Notes: generated from the sequence alone by a model not told the origin. DNA of 40,104 nucleotides from Cellulomonas endophytica (GCF_004123805.1 NZ_RWJX01000034.1:1-40104), one strand, 5' to 3'. Shown: positions 15,495 through 24,533, numbered from the stretch's first letter. Numbers and translations are program-made.

Positions 15495-17900
15495 TCACGC
15501 CCCCGCGAGGGCCGCCACCTCGCCGGGGGACAGGGCGGAGGAGTACACGCGCAGCTCGTCCACGTCGCCGCGGAACGGGGTGTCCCACCAGTTGACGCCG
15601 AGGGCGAAGACGCCGGTCGTGGTCGTGAGGACGTCGGGGAACCCCGTGCCCGTGAAGGCCGCCTCGCCGTCCACGTAGACGGCGACGGCGCCCTCGTCGA
15701 CCGTCAGCGCGACGTGCGTCCACGCGCCGACCGGGATCGTGCTCCCCACGGGGGCGTCGTACCACCGGGAGCCGGACCAGACCATGGTCCCGCCGGCCGG
15801 GCCCTGCGGCACCACGCTCACCCAGCTGTCCGCGTCCCGGGCGGCGAAGAAGGCCGTGGTGAACGGCGTGACCACCTCCGGCCGCAGCCACAGGCCCACC
15901 GACCACGTGCCCCCGCTCACGAGGCCGTCCGGCAGCCGCACGCCGCTCGTGCCGTCGAGGTGCACGGCTCGCCCCTGCACCCCGTCGACGAACGACACCG
16001 CGCCGCCCGGGGCGTCGATCCGCGGGCCCGTCGTCGTGGCCGCGCCGGCGCCGCCGGCGCCGGCGAGGTCGTCCTCGAAGGACCACGTCCCGACGAGGCC
16101 CCCGGCGGTGCGCGCCCGCACGGTGACGGGGAAGGTCGTCGTCGCGGTCACGCCGCCGTTCGCGACGGTGGCGGTGAGCGTCACCGTCGCGTCGCCCTCC
16201 CCCGCCGCGGGGCGCTGGACGTCGCCGGTCGCGGAGACCACGGACGGGTCGGAGGACGCCCACGCGATCGTCGTGCCGTGGGTGCCCGTCGTCGGCAGGG
16301 CGAGGTCGGCGACCACCGCGGAGGTGTCCCCGAGGGACAGGTCGGCCAGCACCGCGTCCACGGCGGCGCGCGGCGTCATCGGCGCCACGGCGCTGCCCCA
16401 CAGGGAGACGCCCTGCGCGGACTGCACGCTGAAGGTCATGGCCCAGCGGCGGACGTCCTCGCGCCACAGCCGGGCGAAGACGCCGGTGTAGAGGTGCCCG
16501 TCGACGGTGAGGCGCGCGCCCCAGCGGCCGTGGCGCTCCCACGTGCCGCTCACCGCCCCGGTCACCCGGCCGTCCTGCTCCAGGCGGACGGCCGTCGCGC
16601 GCTCGACGTCCGCCGAGATGCCCGTGCCGTGGTCGACGAACGCGTACTCGCCGACCATCTGCGACCGCTGCACCGTCGCGGCCGTCTCCCCCGCGTACCG
16701 GTGGGGCGCGACGACCGGCCAGCCGGCCTCGTTCATCCACATCTGGTGCACGCGCACCTCGTGGTGCTCGCCCTCGCCCGGGAAGCGGCTGTGCATCACG
16801 AGGAACATCCGGCCCGTCTGCGGGTCGACGTACGTCGAGTTGTGGCCCGGCGACACCGCGCCCGTGCCGACGCCCTCGCCCGGGTCGCCGACCTCGCGCG
16901 GGAACAGGTGGTTGCCCAGGAGCTTCGTGCCGAAGGGCTCGATCGACGCGTCGTCGAACAGCGGCAGCGACGGGTCGGAGCGCACCTGCGACATGTCGTT
17001 CCCGGCGGCGTCGAGGTAGGGGCCGTCCGGGCTCGTCGAGCGCGCGACCCGCAGGTTGTACCCGCCGTCGGCGTCCAGGCCGCCGAAGGAGAGGAACAGG
17101 TAGTAGTAGCCGCTCGCCGCGTCGAACAGGACTGCCGGGCCCTCGATGCGGCTGTGGTTGCCGCCGACGAGGTGCGTCCCGTAGCCCTGGCCCGGCACCG
17201 GGAAGCCGGTCGACTCGTCCATCCTGAGGATGAACACCCCGCCCGAGTACGAGCCGTAGACCATCCAGAGCGTGCCCTCCGCGTCGCGGAAGGCGTCGGG
17301 GTCGACGACGTTGGGGTGCACGCGCGCGTCGAACGGCTCGCCGTCGACCGTCGGCTCGTCGCCCTCCTGGCCCGAGCGCAGGAAGAGGCCCAGGTCCTCG
17401 TAGGGGCCGTCGACGGTGTCCGCGACGGCCACACCCATGGCGGAGCGGGGCGAGTCGCCCTTGCAGGCGTTGTAGTACATGTAGTAGCGGCCGTCGGCGA
17501 GCCGGATGACGTCCGCCGCCCAGAGGGTGTCCGTCTGCGCCCAGTCGAAGGTCTCCTCGAGCTCGGCGAGCACGTCCTCGAACATCGGGTTGTCGGCGGA
17601 CACGCCCTCCGAGACCTGCTCCCACCGCATCAGGTCGTCGGTGCGGGCCGAGGCGAGGTGCGACCCGAACACCCAGACCTCGTCGTCGGCCACGACGACG
17701 GACGGGTCGTGCACCGAGACGTCGGCGAAGACCGGGTCCGGCGGCGGCGCGGGCGCTCGCGACGCCGCGGCCGCGGCGGCCAGGGGGGCACCGCCGGCCG
17801 CGCCGGCGAGGCCACCGGCCAGCAGGGGGCCGGCGAGGGCGAGGGACGCGGCGGCGGCGAGGCCCCCGACGAGGGACGGACGACGGCGGACGAGGGGCAC
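15495..17900 (-). CDS. Secreted GH43 arabinanase-type glycoside hydrolase with Ig-like and LamG-like modules
   Basis: An 801-residue exported enzyme. The GTG at 17900 is chosen because AGGAGG lies just upstream and it opens directly into a signal peptide (VRRRPSLVGG, then a long Ala/Leu/Gly core). The GH43 five-bladed propeller carries the catalytic triad: Asp in VHDPSVV (about 65), Asp in NVVDPDAF (about 200) and Glu in RIEGPAV (about 253). SPGHNS holds the histidine that binds calcium in arabinanases. A C-terminal beta-barrel typical of two-domain arabinanases follows (EYAFVDHGTG, TGVFARLWRED). Next comes an atrophied bacterial Ig-like domain (TIAWASSDPSVVS) and a concanavalin/LamG-like domain (SVGLWLRPE, WTHVALTVDE, VDELRVYSSALS). 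It is predicted to cleave alpha-1,5-L-arabinan outside the cell, with the last module possibly binding polysaccharide. No uptake or arabinose genes are adjacent. Confidence 0.87.
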   Translation of the reverse strand: MPLVRRRPSLVGGLAAAASLALAGPLLAGGLAGAAGGAPLAAAAAASRAPAPPPDPVFADVSVHDPSVVVADDEVWVFGSHLASARTDDLMRWEQVSEGVSADNPMFEDVLAELEETFDWAQTDTLWAADVIRLADGRYYMYYNACKGDSPRSAMGVAVADTVDGPYEDLGLFLRSGQEGDEPTVDGEPFDARVHPNVVDPDAFRDAEGTLWMVYGSYSGGVFILRMDESTGFPVPGQGYGTHLVGGNHSRIEGPAVLFDAASGYYYLFLSFGGLDADGGYNLRVARSTSPDGPYLDAAGNDMSQVRSDPSLPLFDDASIEPFGTKLLGNHLFPREVGDPGEGVGTGAVSPGHNSTYVDPQTGRMFLVMHSRFPGEGEHHEVRVHQMWMNEAGWPVVAPHRYAGETAATVQRSQMVGEYAFVDHGTGISADVERATAVRLEQDGRVTGAVSGTWERHGRWGARLTVDGHLYTGVFARLWREDVRRWAMTFSVQSAQGVSLWGSAVAPMTPRAAVDAVLADLSLGDTSAVVADLALPTTGTHGTTIAWASSDPSVVSATGDVQRPAAGEGDATVTLTATVANGGVTATTTFPVTVRARTAGGLVGTWSFEDDLAGAGGAGAATTTGPRIDAPGGAVSFVDGVQGRAVHLDGTSGVRLPDGLVSGGTWSVGLWLRPEVVTPFTTAFFAARDADSWVSVVPQGPAGGTMVWSGSRWYDAPVGSTIPVGAWTHVALTVDEGAVAVYVDGEAAFTGTGFPDVLTTTTGVFALGVNWWDTPFRGDVDELRVYSSALSPGEVAALAGA

Positions 17901-18003
17901 GGGTCCTCCTGGTGCAGCACTGGACGCAGGGGCGGCCGGGCTGCAGAGGCCCGGCGGTCGGAGGGGCGCGACGCCGCGCAACCCCGACCCTGCGACCGTA
18001 CAT

Positions 18004-18045
18004 CGATGGAGGAAGCGACGTCCATCGTTGTAGAACGGGGCCGTT
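18004..18045. promoter_or_regulatory. Candidate operators upstream of the GH43 gene
   Basis: CGATGGA (18004-18010) and TCCATCG (18021-18027) form an inverted repeat with 10 bases between the arms. A separate palindrome AACGGGGCCGTT lies at 18034-18045. Both sit about 105-145 bases upstream of the GH43 GTG. Position suggests substrate-controlled repression, but the regulator is not in this window and the sites do not match a consensus I can name. Confidence 0.4.
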
Positions 18046-18110
18046 AAGACGGGCTGGACCCGCGCGCCGGGCGATCGGAGGCGAGGGGACGTCGGCCGTG
18101 CGGGTGGCGT

Positions 18111-18129
18111 CCGGCCGGCGCGCGGCCGG
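18111..18129. terminator. Possible hairpin after the alpha/beta hydrolase gene
   Basis: CCGGCCG (18111-18117) pairs with CGGCCGG (18123-18129) around 5 bases, about 24 bases downstream of the minus-strand hydrolase stop. The stem is short and G/C-only, so chance occurrence in this GC-rich DNA is a real possibility. Apart from this hairpin and the repeats at 18004-18045, I see nothing else in the 252-base gap. Confidence 0.3.
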
Positions 18130-18152
18130 GCCCGCCGCCGCACCACCCCTCG

Positions 18153-18860
18153 TCACCCGGCGGTGGCCGCCACCGTCGCGACGACCGCCGCGGCCAGGTC
18201 GTCGGGGCGGCTGAGCTGGGGCCAGTGCCCCGTCGGCATCTCGACGACGGTGAGGTCCCGGACCCGGGCGAGCTCGCGGACGTACGGGTGGTCCTGCGCC
18301 ATGAGCCCGCGCAGGACCGGCTCGGGCATCGTCGAGCTGATGAGGGTGACGGGGACGTCGTAGCGTCGCTCGTCGTGCAGGACCTGCGGACCCGCGGCCA
18401 CGAGCGGCGGGACGGTGACGGCCCGCTCGCGGAACGCCGCCCGCAGCTCGTCGGTGAGCCCGGTGAGCTCCTCCTCCTCGAAGACGGACCAGTCCGGCAG
18501 CGGCACGAGCCCGTCGACGACCGGCAGCCCGTCGTTGACGACCCCGCCGTCAGCCAGTGGCCCGCTGTCCACGTAGACGACCCGCGCGACGCGGTCCGGC
18601 CGGGCGTCCGCGACGGCGTGGGCCACCGCGCCGCCGCCGCTGTGCCCGACGACCACCGCGGGGCCCTCGAGTCCGTCGAGCAGCTCGACGACCGCGGCGG
18701 CCTGGTCGGCGAGGGTGACCCCGGCCGCCTCCGCGGCGGGGGCGCCGGCGCCCCGCGGTGTCACGGGGTGCGGACGGTGACCGGCGGCGCGCAGGGCCGC
18801 GGTGACGGGCGCCCAGCTGGACGCGTCGAGCCAGAAACCGGGGATGAGGAGGACGTCCAT
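18153..18860 (-). CDS. Alpha/beta hydrolase
   Basis: A 235-residue cytoplasmic alpha/beta hydrolase. The N-terminal VLLIPGFWLDASSW is the first strand with the oxyanion loop. VVVGHSGGGAVAH carries the nucleophile elbow GxSxG, and TGHWPQLSRPDDLA near the C-terminus supplies the catalytic histidine. The middle VARVVYVDSGPLADGG resembles the YVDSGP segment of esterase-like actinobacterial members. The ATG at 18860 fits the family start exactly. The substrate is unknown; small proteins of this family include esterases, lactonases and haloperoxidase-like enzymes. It is downstream of the Nei-type gene on the same strand with a 117-base gap, so co-transcription is possible but not certain. Confidence 0.83.
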   Translation of the reverse strand: MDVLLIPGFWLDASSWAPVTAALRAAGHRPHPVTPRGAGAPAAEAAGVTLADQAAAVVELLDGLEGPAVVVGHSGGGAVAHAVADARPDRVARVVYVDSGPLADGGVVNDGLPVVDGLVPLPDWSVFEEEELTGLTDELRAAFRERAVTVPPLVAAGPQVLHDERRYDVPVTLISSTMPEPVLRGLMAQDHPYVRELARVRDLTVVEMPTGHWPQLSRPDDLAAAVVATVAATAG

Positions 18861-18977
18861 GGGCCGACCGTAGGGCCTGCCGCCGACACGACCCGCGGCC
18901 GGGCCGCCCGGCACCGGTCCCCGCAGGTCAGCGCGGCGCCGGCCGCGGGAAGCGCACGGGACGCGCGCGGCGGGGCC

Positions 18978-19928
18978 TCAGGGCCGCCGCTGGCAGACGG
19001 GGCAGCGGTACAGCTTGCGGGCCTCCATCGTCTCGAGCAGGACGGGCGTGCCGCAGACGCGGCACGGCTCGCCCGTGCGGCGGTACACCCAGTGGCGCGC
19101 GTCCCGGTGCCGCAGCGCGTGCCGGCGGCCGGCGGGGTCGAGGTCCTCCCGCGTGACCATGACGCCCTCGCGGATGCCGTCGCGCAGGAGGCCCGACCAG
19201 TCCTGCCACAGCCCGGCGACGAGCTCCGGCGGCACGGCCCGCCCCGGCACCCACGGGTCCAGGCGGGCGCGGAACAGCAGCTCCGCCCGGTAGATGTTGC
19301 CGATGCCGGCGACCACGGACTGGTCCATGAGCAGCCGCCCGACGGGCACGGCCCGCCGCGTCACCGCGTGCACCACCCGCTCCTGCGCCGCGCCACCGGG
19401 GGCGGGGGCGCCGCCCAGGTGGCGCGAGAGGGCCCCGTCCTCGACGGGGTCGGGACCCAGGCGCGCCAGCACGGCGAGCACCTCGTCCTCCCTCAGCACC
19501 TCGCAGGCGGTCGGGCCCCGCAGGTCCGCCACGGTGCCGGGCGCGAGCAGCCGGACCCGCACCTGGCCGACGGGCGGCGGCGGGAAGGCGGCCACCGCGC
19601 CCTCGCGCTCGTCCTCCCCCTCCGCCATGCGCACCCGGCGCCGCGGGGACGTGCTCCGCACCCGCTGGGTGCCGCCCGGCAGCGGGGACACCGTCCCGGC
19701 CAGGTCCCACGACCCGTACAGCCCGAGGTGCACGTGCAGGACGAGGGCGCCGGCGAACGTGAGGAAGAGGTGCTTGCCCACCGCGTCGGAGCGCTCGAGG
19801 ACGCGGCCGTCCAGCAGCTCGGCTCCGGCGGCGAACCGCCCCTGCGGGGAGGACACGCGCAGCCGGTGGCCGACGAGGTCGGCCCCGAGCTGGAGGGCGA
19901 CGCGGTGGACGGAGTGGCCTTCGGGCAC
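18978..19928 (-). CDS. nei: Fpg/Nei family DNA glycosylase/AP lyase (endonuclease VIII type)
   Basis: A 316-residue base-excision repair enzyme. The GTG at 19928 gives the mature N-terminus PEGH, whose Pro2 and Glu3 are the catalytic nucleophile and acid of this superfamily; any longer start would block catalysis. VSSPQGRFAAGA and AVGKHLF (catalytic Lys about 52) match actinobacterial Nei1-type proteins rather than MutM (which begins PELPE). SVVAGIGNIYRAELLF is the helix-two-turn-helix. The C-terminal zinc finger is complete (CRVCG near the start, CPVCQRR at the end). It removes oxidised pyrimidines or related lesions. Symbol nei is given for the family; which mycobacterial paralogue it matches best is a judgement from a few motifs. 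Confidence 0.88.
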   Translation of the reverse strand: MPEGHSVHRVALQLGADLVGHRLRVSSPQGRFAAGAELLDGRVLERSDAVGKHLFLTFAGALVLHVHLGLYGSWDLAGTVSPLPGGTQRVRSTSPRRRVRMAEGEDEREGAVAAFPPPPVGQVRVRLLAPGTVADLRGPTACEVLREDEVLAVLARLGPDPVEDGALSRHLGGAPAPGGAAQERVVHAVTRRAVPVGRLLMDQSVVAGIGNIYRAELLFRARLDPWVPGRAVPPELVAGLWQDWSGLLRDGIREGVMVTREDLDPAGRRHALRHRDARHWVYRRTGEPCRVCGTPVLLETMEARKLYRCPVCQRRP

Positions 19929-20071
19929 CGGGCGAGGGTAGGCGGGGGCCCGCGGAGGGGCCTGCGGCACCCAGGCGCGCCACAGCCCTGCCGGACGGGC
20001 CCCCGCACGGCATGATCAGGCGCACGGAGGGCGCTCGGGCAGGGGGCGCCGCCCGTCCCGAGGGGGCTGGG

Positions 20072-22273
20072 ATGAGCACGCAGGCGGTGGTCGAGGACGA
20101 CGTGCTCGGGCACGTCCAGGACGTCGTGCGACGCGCGCTGGAGGACCTGCAGCGACGCAGCGGCCTCGAGAGCTGGGTGCTCGCCCGGCGCGACGGCGAG
20201 GACTACGTGGTGCTCGACGCCGTCGGCGAGTCGATCGGCCGGCCCGGCGACGCCCGGGTCGTGCGCTGGGAGGACACCTTCTGCGCCGTCCGCGACGCGG
20301 GCGCCCCCGCGGCGGCGGACGACGTGCGGGACGTGCCCGCCTACCTGCACCTCGCCCGGCGCACGGCGCCCCGGGTGCGCGCCGTCCTGACCGTGCCCGT
20401 GGTCACCCCCGACGGCGACTGGGTGGGGGCCCTGTGCGGGCTCGGCTCGCAGCCCGTCGTCGGGCTCGACGAGCACCGCGCCACCGCCGAGGTGCAGGCC
20501 GCCCTGCTCGGGTCGCTCCTGGCCTTCGAGCGGCACGCGCTCCAGGAGCGCCGCCGCGCGGAGCGGGCCGAGGCCGCCGCCCTCACCGACCCCCTGACCG
20601 GGCTCGGCAACCGGCGCGCCTGGGACCTCGCGGTCCGCGCCGAGGAGGAGCGCTCGGAGGTCCTGGGCACCTCCGTGGGCGTCGTGGTGGCCGACCTCGA
20701 CGGGATGAAGGCGATCAACGACGGCGTCGGGCACGCCGCGGGCGACGACGTGCTCGTGCTGGCGGGCGAGGCCCTGCGGTCCTGCGCGGCGCCGGAGCAC
20801 CTCGCCGCGCGCCTCGGCGGGGACGAGCTCGGGCTCCTCCTGCCCGACACGGGGGCCACGGGGACCTCGGCCGTCGTCGACGCGCTGCGGGCCGCCTGGG
20901 AGCGCCGCGGCGTCGAGGTGTCCGTCGGCTGGGCCGTGCGCCGGGCCGGGTCGGGGCTCCAGGAGGCCTGGCGCCAGGCCGACGCGGCGATGTACGTGGA
21001 CAAGCAGCGCCGCCGGCTGGCCGCGCCCGGTGCGGACGGCCCTCCGTCCGGCAGCCGGCCCCCGCGCGGGGCCGGGCCCGTCGACGAGGGCGCCCTCGCG
21101 GCCCTCGTCGGCACGGGCGGCGAGGCGGTGCGCGACGTGGACGCCCTGCTGCGCCTCGTCTCCGCGCAGCTCGGGCTCGACGTGGCCTTCGTCAACGAGC
21201 GGCTCGCCGACCGGTGGCGCTTCCGGGCGGTCCACGCCGGACCCTCCGACCGCATCCGGGTCGACGACGAGTCGGAGACCGCCGACAGCTTCTGCGAGCT
21301 CCTCGTCCAGGGGTCGATCCCGGCCGCCGTGCCCGACACCACCGCGGAGCCGGCGCTCGCGGCCCTGCCGATCCGCGCCGCGCTCGACATCGCCGCCTAC
21401 GTCGGCACGCCCCTGCACCGCAGCGACGGGTCCCTCTACGGCACCCTCTGCGCGTACTCGCACGGGACCGAGCCCGCGCTCTCCGACCGGGACGCGGGCG
21501 TGCTGCGGGTCGTGGGCAGCCTCGTCATGGGGATCCTCGAACGTCAGGACCGGGCCAGCGCGGCGCGCCACGCCCTCCTCGCCCGGCTGGACGGGGTGCT
21601 GGGGTCCGGTGGGCCGACGATGGTGTTCCAGCCCGTGGTCGCCCTCGCCCGCTCCCGCGTCGTCGGGCACGAGGCCCTGAGCCGCTTCCCCGACGGCGAC
21701 CCGGGCGCGTGGTTCGACCAGGCCCGGGCGGCGGGGGTCGAGGAGGACCTCGAGCTCGCCGCCGTGCGGTGCGCGCTCGCCGAGCACGCCCGGGCGCAGC
21801 GCGGCGCGGGGACGGGCTTCGTCGCGGTGAACGTCTCGGCACGCACCGCGGGCCTGCCGTCGCTGGCCCGCGCCCTGGACGGCGTCGACCCGGCGCGCGT
21901 CGTGCTCGAGCTGACCGAGCACGTCCCCGTCGAGGACTACGGCGCCCTGCGGCGCTCCCTCGCGCCCCTGCGCGCCCGGGGCGTCCGCCTGGCCGTCGAC
22001 GACGTCGGGGCGGGGTTCGCCAGCATGCGGCACGTGCTCGAGCTCGTCCCCGACCTCATCAAGCTCGACATCGGCCTCGTCCGGAACATCGGCTCGGACA
22101 GCGCCCGGCAGGCGCTGGCCGCGTCCATGCTCGCCTTCGCGGACGCCACGGGCGCGGACGTGGTGGCCGAGGGCATCGAGACGCCGCAGGAGCTGGCGCA
22201 CCTGCGGCGGATGGGCGTGGGACTGGGGCAGGGCTACCACCTCGGGCGCCCGGCACCCCTCGTCGCCGTCTAG
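20072..22273 (+). CDS. GAF-GGDEF-GAF-EAL cyclic-di-GMP signalling protein
   Basis: A 733-residue soluble protein. The first GAF domain spans about 5-155 (LESWVLARRDGEDYVVLDAV, then VPVVTPDGDWVGALCGL). A diguanylate cyclase domain follows at about 175-325 with LTDPLTGLGNRRAW and ADLDGMKAINDGVGHAAGD. Its active-site motif reads GGDEL instead of GGDEF, and the inhibitory RxxD site is absent. A second GAF domain (about 365-515) and an EAL domain (about 525-733) complete it. The EAL residues look intact: HEALSR, NVS, LELTEH, DDVGAG, IKLD, AEGIET and LGQGYHLG. It may therefore both make and break c-di-GMP, or act mainly as a phosphodiesterase. The ATG at 20072 has AGGGGG upstream. It is divergent from the nei gene; the 143-base intergenic region shows no clear promoter to me. 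Confidence 0.87.
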   Translation: MSTQAVVEDDVLGHVQDVVRRALEDLQRRSGLESWVLARRDGEDYVVLDAVGESIGRPGDARVVRWEDTFCAVRDAGAPAAADDVRDVPAYLHLARRTAPRVRAVLTVPVVTPDGDWVGALCGLGSQPVVGLDEHRATAEVQAALLGSLLAFERHALQERRRAERAEAAALTDPLTGLGNRRAWDLAVRAEEERSEVLGTSVGVVVADLDGMKAINDGVGHAAGDDVLVLAGEALRSCAAPEHLAARLGGDELGLLLPDTGATGTSAVVDALRAAWERRGVEVSVGWAVRRAGSGLQEAWRQADAAMYVDKQRRRLAAPGADGPPSGSRPPRGAGPVDEGALAALVGTGGEAVRDVDALLRLVSAQLGLDVAFVNERLADRWRFRAVHAGPSDRIRVDDESETADSFCELLVQGSIPAAVPDTTAEPALAALPIRAALDIAAYVGTPLHRSDGSLYGTLCAYSHGTEPALSDRDAGVLRVVGSLVMGILERQDRASAARHALLARLDGVLGSGGPTMVFQPVVALARSRVVGHEALSRFPDGDPGAWFDQARAAGVEEDLELAAVRCALAEHARAQRGAGTGFVAVNVSARTAGLPSLARALDGVDPARVVLELTEHVPVEDYGALRRSLAPLRARGVRLAVDDVGAGFASMRHVLELVPDLIKLDIGLVRNIGSDSARQALAASMLAFADATGADVVAEGIETPQELAHLRRMGVGLGQGYHLGRPAPLVAV

Positions 22274-22382
22274 CGGCGGACGGCCGGGCCCTTCGTCCCG
22301 CACCGTGGCGGACGCGGCGGGCGACCCTGGAGGGGACCGGCGACCCCGGCCCACCCGCACGCTCGCCCACGAGGAGAGTCCG

Positions 22383-22595
22383 ATGAGCACCCTGGCGCTG
22401 ACCGGCGTCCGCACGACCGCGACGACCGTCCACGACCTGCTCGACCACGTCTACCGCGACCCGGCGCCGACGCCGGGGAGCACGGCCGCCTCACGGGCGC
22501 GGTTCGCCGCCTACCTGCTGGCGGCGGGCACCACGGCCGTCGCGGCGCCCCTGGCCGTGCTCGCGGCGCTGGCCGGCGTCGTGCGCCTGCTCTGA
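22383..22595 (+). CDS. Small membrane protein, hypothetical
   Basis: A 70-residue protein with GAGGAGAGTCCG immediately before its ATG, a strong ribosome binding site that supports a real gene. The first ~35 residues are polar (VHDLLDHVYRDPAPTPG). The rest is an Ala/Leu/Val transmembrane segment ending VVRLL. I do not recognise it. It lies 109 bases after the GGDEF-EAL gene and 56 bases before the DUF998 gene on the same strand, so it could be part of that transcript; a role in signalling is only a guess. Confidence 0.6.
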   Translation: MSTLALTGVRTTATTVHDLLDHVYRDPAPTPGSTAASRARFAAYLLAAGTTAVAAPLAVLAALAGVVRLL

Positions 22596-22651
22596 GGACC
22601 CGCCCGGGGATCGGCTTGCGGCCCCCCGGCCGCCCGGGGACGGTGGCCGCC

Positions 22652-23365
22652 ATGACAGGCTCCCCGACCGCCGGTCGCCGCCGCGGACCGACCACCGCCG
22701 CCCGCGGGACGGACGGGGTGCCGCCCTGGGCGCTCGCGTCCGCGGTGCTGGCGCCGGTCGCCCTCGTCGGGGGCTGGACGGTGGCGGCCTCCCGGGAGCC
22801 CGGCTTCGACCCGGTGCGCGAGACCATCAGCGCGCTCGCGGCGACGGATGCGGCCGCCCCGGCCGTCATGACCGCCGGGCTCGCGGTCACCGGTCTGGCG
22901 CACGTCGTCACCGCGGCGGGCCTTCGGCCTCTGGCGGCCCGCGCCCGCCTCCTGCACGCCGTGGGCGGCGTGGCGACGGCGGCCGTCGCGGCCCTGCCGT
23001 CGGACGTCGCGGGCCGCCCGCACGGCGTGGCCGCCGGGGTGGCGTTCGTCGCGCTCGCGGTGTGGCCCGCGGCGGCGGTGCGCCCGGGGGGCACCGGACC
23101 CGCCGGGCGCACCGGGGCGGTCGCCGCCGCCGTCCTCGTCGGGCTGCTCGGCTGGTTCGTGCTGGAGCTCACGGCGCCGGTGCCGGGGGTCGGGGACGCC
23201 GTGGGGCTGTCGGAGCGCGCGCTCGCCGGGGGTCAGGCGCTCTGGCCGCTCGCCGCGGTGCTCCTCCTGCGCCGGCCGCGCCGGCCCGTCGCCGCCGGGA
23301 ACGCTACTCGGGCAGCAGGGGCACGGCCATCCCCTCCCCCCGGTGCAGGAGGCTCGCGCGGGTGA
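22652..23365 (+). CDS. DUF998 family membrane protein
   Basis: A 237-residue integral membrane protein with about six hydrophobic helices. The segment GFDPVRETISALAA after the first helix is a characteristic DUF998 motif (P-x-x-x-T-I-S-L/A-A/Y). Later HAVGGVATAAVAALPSD resembles the family's middle helix. Function is unknown. The ATG at 22652 is preferred; a GTG 9 bases upstream is also in frame. Its 3' end overlaps the 3' end of the convergent dinB gene by 62 bases, and its last ~30 residues are polar and non-conserved, so read-through past an older stop is possible. Confidence 0.77.
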   Translation: MTGSPTAGRRRGPTTAARGTDGVPPWALASAVLAPVALVGGWTVAASREPGFDPVRETISALAATDAAAPAVMTAGLAVTGLAHVVTAAGLRPLAARARLLHAVGGVATAAVAALPSDVAGRPHGVAAGVAFVALAVWPAAAVRPGGTGPAGRTGAVAAAVLVGLLGWFVLELTAPVPGVGDAVGLSERALAGGQALWPLAAVLLLRRPRRPVAAGNATRAAGARPSPPPGAGGSRG

Positions 23366-24533
23366 CGCCCGCGGCGCCGAACCGGTCCCGGACGGCGTCC
23401 AGCGCGCCGTCCAGGCCGGCCGCGTCCGGTCCCCCGAGCGGCAGGGCCGGCTGCACCCACGTGTCCGGCGCCAGCCCCGTGAGGGCGACACCGACGAGGG
23501 TGAGCCCCCGCGCCGCGACGAGGGGTCCCGCCGCGTCGAGCAGGGCCGTCGCGGCGGCGCCGAGCTCGGGCGTCGAGGCCGTCGCCTGCGGCAGGGTGCG
23601 CGAGCGGGTGGCCGCCGTGTAGTCCGCGAACCGCAGGCGCAGCACGACGGTCCCCGCCGTCCGGTGGCCCGCGCGCAGCCGCCGCCCGACCCGGTCGACG
23701 AGCCCGAGCAGCGCCGCGCGCACGTCCGCCGGCGCGTGCGGCCCGCGCCCGAGCGCCCGCTGGGCGCCCACCGACGAGCGCCGCCGGTCGACGACGACGC
23801 GCTCGGGCGTGCGCCCGTGGACCACGGCGTGCAGGTGCCGGCCGGCCGCCGGCCCGAGGATGCCCGCGAGCACGCCGACCGGCAGGGACGCGACGTCGCC
23901 GGCCGTCCGCAGCCCGTACACGTGCAGCTTCGCGGCCGTCACCTCGCCGACGCCCCAGAGCACCTCGAGGGGCAGGGGGTGCAGGAACGCGTCCTCCGCG
24001 TCGGGGTCGACCCGCAGCAGGCCGTCGGGCTTGGCCACCCGGCTCGCGACCTTCGCCAGGAAGGGCGTGCGCGCCACCCCCACCGTGATGGGCAGGCCCA
24101 CCTCGTCGCGGACGCGGGCGCGCAGGCGGGCGGCGAGGTCCACGGGCGGCGCGTCGATCCGGCGCAGCCCCCGGACGTCGAGGAACGCCTCGTCGATGGA
24201 CACGCCCTGCACCTGCGGCGTGGTGGCGTGGAAGATCTCGAAGACTGCCCGGCTCGCCTCCGTGTAGGCCTCGAAGCGCGGCCGCACGAACACGAGGTCT
24301 GGGCAGGCCGCGAGCGCCGCCCGGCCCCCCATCGCGGTGCGCACGCCGCGGCGCTTGGCCTCGTAGGAGGCCGCGAGCACCACGCCGCCGCCGACGGCCA
24401 CGGGCACCCCGCGCAGCCGGGGGTCGTCCCGCTGCTCGACCGCGGCGTAGAAGGCGTCCAGGTCCGCGTGCAGCACGGGGGCGGCCCACGGCCCCGTGCG
24501 CGCGCCGCCCCGCCCCTCGTCGTCCACGAACAC
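23304..24533 (-). CDS. dinB: DNA polymerase IV (Y-family translesion polymerase)
   Basis: A 409-residue error-prone polymerase. The first active-site motif HADLDAFYAAVEQ, the ASYEAKRRGVRTAM helix and the second catalytic pair in SIDEAFLDV are all present. GVARTPFLAKVASRVAKPDG and the LWGVGEVTAAKL helix-hairpin-helix follow. The little-finger domain runs to a C-terminal PALPLGG-containing segment that may act as a beta-clamp-binding peptide. Three GTG codons could start it: 24533 and 24527, which both lie within the SOS box, and 24476, which would begin at LHADLDAF. None has a proper ribosome binding site. A leaderless message starting at 24527 would fit a GAACAT -10 hexamer inside the box. 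The SOS box implies LexA repression. It overlaps the convergent DUF998 gene by 62 bases. Confidence 0.9.
   Translation of the reverse strand: MFVDDEGRGGARTGPWAAPVLHADLDAFYAAVEQRDDPRLRGVPVAVGGGVVLAASYEAKRRGVRTAMGGRAALAACPDLVFVRPRFEAYTEASRAVFEIFHATTPQVQGVSIDEAFLDVRGLRRIDAPPVDLAARLRARVRDEVGLPITVGVARTPFLAKVASRVAKPDGLLRVDPDAEDAFLHPLPLEVLWGVGEVTAAKLHVYGLRTAGDVASLPVGVLAGILGPAAGRHLHAVVHGRTPERVVVDRRRSSVGAQRALGRGPHAPADVRAALLGLVDRVGRRLRAGHRTAGTVVLRLRFADYTAATRSRTLPQATASTPELGAAATALLDAAGPLVAARGLTLVGVALTGLAPDTWVQPALPLGGPDAAGLDGALDAVRDRFGAAGVTRASLLHRGEGMAVPLLPE

Noticed and set aside
19929..20071. Divergent promoters between nei and the GGDEF-EAL gene
   Set aside because: No hexamer pair with acceptable spacing and match could be supported by eye.
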